Source of the DNA: CAYSHJ01 sp964589725
GTDB lineage: Bacteria; Planctomycetota; Planctomycetia; Planctomycetales; Planctomycetaceae
Direction of reading: 5' to 3'
DNA: 15,717 nt
Assembly (NCBI GenBank): GCA_964589725.1
Contig: CAZPUJ010000063.1
Span: 1-15,717 of the forward strand
Below the pieces are notes generated by a model. That model made no database searches and had not been told where the DNA came from. It saw only the letters and a list, made by a program, of their open reading frames with translations. Shown piece by piece: positions 13,202 through 15,717 of the stretch. The translations under genes were made by a program, and so were the position numbers. The stretch's first letter is position 1; the number at the start of each line of letters is the position of its first letter.

Positions 13202-15337
13202 ATGGGTTTCTTCCGCTTTGAAGAGTTGCCCTCCGTTTCTGGCTCGATTGGCTTGCTGACGTTCGATGTGCCGGACAAGAAGGTCAACACGCTGTCGCAG
13301 GCGGTACTGATTGAGTTGGCTCGGCAGGTGGAGGTGCTCGAAAAACGAGCCGACTTGAAAGGCTTGCTGTTTCGTAGCGGCAAGCCGGGACAGTTCATCG
13401 CCGGAGCGGACTTGAACGAACTGGCCGCACTGATTGACGCGACGCGCGAGCAGTGTCAGCGGGCGATCGCGGCCGGGCATGAGCTGTTCAGCCGGGTCAG
13501 CCACTTGCCGTTTCCGACGGTCGCGCTTATCGACGGCAACTCGATGGGCGGCGGCACGGAGTTGATTCTGTCGATGGACTATCGCATCGTCTCGAGCAGT
13601 CCGGCAACGAAGATCGCGCTGCCGGAGACAAAGATCGGCCTCATTCCCGGCTGGGGCGGCACGCAGCGGTTGCCTCGATTGGTCGGCGTGCATCACGCCA
13701 TCGACATCATCTGCGGCGGCGAGCCGGTCTCGGCGACGAAAGCTGTGCAGATCGGTCTCGCGTTCGACGCGGTCCCGGCGGACAAGCTGATTGACGTTGG
13801 AACCGCACTCATTGAACGAGTGGCAGCGTCGGGAGAGTGGCAAGCCGAACGGCAGCGGCGTTCACAGCCGCTCGGCCTGAGCGCGGATGAGGCAAACTTC
13901 GCGTTCGCGTGCGCTGAAGGAGCGATCAAAGGTAAAATGAAAGGTCAGTATCCGGCGCCGCTCGCCGCGCTCAAGGCGATCAAGCAGGGGATCAACCGGC
14001 CGCTCGACGAAGCGCTGGCCATCGAGCAGGAAGTCGTGCTCGAAGTCACGGGCACGCCGATTTCCTCGAACTTGATTTCTGTCTTCTTCATGAACAATGC
14101 GCTCGCCCGTGATCCCGGCTTCTTGCCGGCGACGGCGACGGCTCGCGACGTGAAGCAAGTCGGCGTGCTGGGCAGCGGCTTGATGGGAGCGGGGATTGCG
14201 ACGGCACACGCGCGGCGCGGCGTGCCAGCCGTGATGGTCGATGTCGGTCAGGACCGCCTCGCCGACGGCATGAAACGCGCCTGCAAAGTCATCGAGGATC
14301 GCATTCGCATCAACCGCGCGACGCCGCAGGATATGCAAGACATGCTCAGCCGGTTGAGCACATCAACGTCGCGATCCGTCTTTGCCGAAGCCGACGTCGT
14401 GGTCGAGGCAATCACCGAGAACGAAGCTCTCAAAACCCAGGCGTATCGTGAACTCGCGGGCCTGTTGCGCGACGACGCGATCCTGTGCAGTAACACATCG
14501 ACAATCTCGATCACCCGCATGGCCGAGGCGGCACCGCATCCGGAGCGGTTTGTCGGCATGCACTTCTTTTATCCGGTCGACCGCATGGAGTTGGTCGAAG
14601 TCATTCGCGGCAAACAGACCGACGACGCTACTGTGGCCACGATCGTCGCGCTGGCGAAGCAAATCGGCAAGACGCCGATCGTGATGAAAGACTGCCCCGG
14701 CTTCTTGGTCAATCGTGTGCTGCTGCCGTACATGAATGAGGCCGTGCTGCTGCTGCAAGAGGGAGCTTCGATGGACGACATCGACAAAGTCGCGACCAAG
14801 TTTGGCATGCCGATGGGTCCCATTACGCTCAGTGATCTCGTCGGCTTGGACACGGCGTATTATGCGGGCCAAGTCGTTTCGGCCGCGTACGCCGACCGCG
14901 CCGCGCCGACGTTGATCCTGGGCGACCTCGTGAAAGCCGGCCGCTTGGGGAATAAAAGCGGAGCGGGCTTTCGCAAGCTCAATAAGAAAGGCAAGCCCGA
15001 AGCCGATCCGGATTTCGCGCCCTTCCTTGAACGGCATCGACAGGACAACCGCACGTTCACGCTCGATGAGATCACCGACCGCCTGTTCCTGCCGATGTTG
15101 CTGGAAGCCACACGAGTCCTCGAGGAAGGAATCGTCGCCGCTCCGCATCACGTCGACATGGGCCTAATTCTCGGCATCGGCTTCCCACCGTTTCGCGGCG
15201 GAATCCTGCATTGGTGCGACACTGAGGGAGCCTCGCAGATTGAGGACCGACTTGCGAAGTACGTCGTTCTCGGCAAACGGTTCGCGCCGACGGAGTCCAT
15301 CCAAACCAAACGCGTATTCTTCCCCAGAAAAACATAG
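13202..15337 (+). CDS. fadJ: Multifunctional fatty-acid oxidation protein: enoyl-CoA hydratase / 3-hydroxyacyl-CoA dehydrogenase (FadJ/FadB type)
   Basis: 711 residues from the ATG at 13202, which has AAGGA 6 bases upstream; the frame is open further 5' but that part (rich in Pro, Ala, Arg) does not match the family. The N-terminal third is an enoyl-CoA hydratase: IAGADLNEL forms the oxyanion site, and E120 (GGGTEL) and E142 (LPETK) match the two catalytic glutamates of FadB. The dehydrogenase NAD-binding domain starts near 318 with GSGLMG (324-329); H454 (GMHFFYP), E466 (ELVEVIRG) and N504 (FLVNR) match the catalytic set. Two C-terminal 3HCDH domains follow (about 498-590 and 620-711), ending with GLILGIGFPPFRGG. 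It would carry out hydration and NAD-linked oxidation in beta-oxidation, in the cytoplasm. Length fits FadJ (about 714) slightly better than FadB (about 729), but the choice is not secure. The partner thiolase (FadI/FadA) is not next to it, unlike in enterobacteria. Confidence 0.94.
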   Translation: MGFFRFEELPSVSGSIGLLTFDVPDKKVNTLSQAVLIELARQVEVLEKRADLKGLLFRSGKPGQFIAGADLNELAALIDATREQCQRAIAAGHELFSRVSHLPFPTVALIDGNSMGGGTELILSMDYRIVSSSPATKIALPETKIGLIPGWGGTQRLPRLVGVHHAIDIICGGEPVSATKAVQIGLAFDAVPADKLIDVGTALIERVAASGEWQAERQRRSQPLGLSADEANFAFACAEGAIKGKMKGQYPAPLAALKAIKQGINRPLDEALAIEQEVVLEVTGTPISSNLISVFFMNNALARDPGFLPATATARDVKQVGVLGSGLMGAGIATAHARRGVPAVMVDVGQDRLADGMKRACKVIEDRIRINRATPQDMQDMLSRLSTSTSRSVFAEADVVVEAITENEALKTQAYRELAGLLRDDAILCSNTSTISITRMAEAAPHPERFVGMHFFYPVDRMELVEVIRGKQTDDATVATIVALAKQIGKTPIVMKDCPGFLVNRVLLPYMNEAVLLLQEGASMDDIDKVATKFGMPMGPITLSDLVGLDTAYYAGQVVSAAYADRAAPTLILGDLVKAGRLGNKSGAGFRKLNKKGKPEADPDFAPFLERHRQDNRTFTLDEITDRLFLPMLLEATRVLEEGIVAAPHHVDMGLILGIGFPPFRGGILHWCDTEGASQIEDRLAKYVVLGKRFAPTESIQTKRVFFPRKT

Positions 15338-15445
15338 GCGTTTGAAAGACAAACTCAGCACTGGGCACAAGACGCACGAGTTCAGGCATCGCGTGATAGC
15401 CGATAAAGTCCGCTTCGAATGCCAGCACCACCGTTTTCCCGGCTG

Positions 15446-15717
15446 ATGACGCAAACTCCGACAAACAACTCGATGGCTTCCGGCACGTGGGCGTTAGCAG
15501 TTTTGACGGCGACGCACTTCATCGTCGACATGACCGCGGGGCAGTTGAATCCTTTGTGGCCGATGTTGAGTGAGCAGTCTCGGTTGGGTTCGGCGGCGAA
15601 TTTTTTGCTGTTGGCGATTTGGGGATTGGCCACGTCGTTCAGTCAACTCTTGTTTGGGATGATCGGCGATTCGGCCGTTGGGCGTTGGCTGGTGTGGCTT
15701 GGTCCTGTGGCGGGCGT
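15446..15717 (+). CDS. N-terminal part of a multi-spanning membrane transporter, probably MFS (3' end outside window)
   Basis: The frame runs without a stop to the right edge; about 90 residues are visible. From the ATG at 15446 it reads MTQTPTNNSMASGTWALAVL, then ATHFIVDMTAGQLNPLWPML as the first membrane helix, LLLAIWGLATSFSQLLFGMI as the second, and the start of a third (RWLVWLGPVAG). The first-helix pattern H-F-x-x-D-x-x-x-x-x-x-x-P-x-x-P and the GMIGD turn after helix 2 recall the Fsr/fosmidomycin-resistance branch of the major facilitator superfamily. The start is uncertain: ATG codons at 15419 and 15473 share the frame and none has a clear ribosome binding site. It lies 108 bases after the fadJ-like gene in the same direction, with no terminator seen between them, so co-transcription is possible. 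Substrate unknown. Confidence 0.72.
   Translation, partial: MTQTPTNNSMASGTWALAVLTATHFIVDMTAGQLNPLWPMLSEQSRLGSAANFLLLAIWGLATSFSQLLFGMIGDSAVGRWLVWLGPVAG

Noticed and set aside
15072..15464. Minus-strand open frame over the end of the fadJ-like gene and the gap after it
   Set aside because: Most of it is antisense to conserved fadJ codons and it would overlap the transporter start. The first 40 or so residues look protein-like but match nothing I know.

Overview
The window looks like chromosomal DNA of a planctomycete (Planctomycetota). I infer this from a Tat-exported DUF1501 protein, a small basic protein of a type I associate with planctomycetes, a single-pass membrane protein with a pseudopilin-like (GspG-like) C-terminus, and a very large Gln/Glu-rich coiled-coil gene. 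No rRNA, tRNA, CRISPR array, insertion sequence or phage gene was seen. The assignment rests on gene types, not on a search.

Layout. (1) 2-4708 (+): 3' part of a giant repeat-built coiled-coil protein, cut by the left window edge. It ends in a Ser/Thr-rich tail and a C-terminal membrane hairpin, and a clear intrinsic terminator follows. (2) 4752-6218 (-): a DUF1501 secreted protein, convergent with the first gene. (3) 6381-6704 (+): a small conserved hypothetical protein, divergent from DUF1501. (4) 7115-11500 (+): a nitrogen-assimilation block of two consecutive ammonium transporter/PII pairs (amt-glnK, amt-glnK). Each glnK is followed by a strong terminator, and a good sigma-54 type -24/-12 element lies upstream of the first amt. 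(5) 11616-13025 (-): a membrane-anchored hypothetical protein with a GspG-like C-terminal module. (6) 13202-15337 (+): a FadJ/FadB-type multifunctional beta-oxidation protein, divergent from (5). (7) 15446-15717 (+): the start of a multi-spanning membrane protein, probably an MFS transporter, cut by the right edge.

How the genes work together. Only the amt-glnK block is a clear functional unit: each Amt channel has its own PII protein, which in known systems plugs the channel when nitrogen is plentiful. The two Amt proteins differ strongly, while the two GlnK proteins differ at only 7 of 112 positions and also share their 3' trailers. That suggests recent duplication or gene conversion of the PII part. 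The other genes look like independent single-gene transcription units.

The least ordinary object is the coiled-coil gene. It has five repeat units built from optional modules, and the small length differences between units are exactly one heptad (7 residues). I see no evidence for a new defence, mobile or biosynthetic system.
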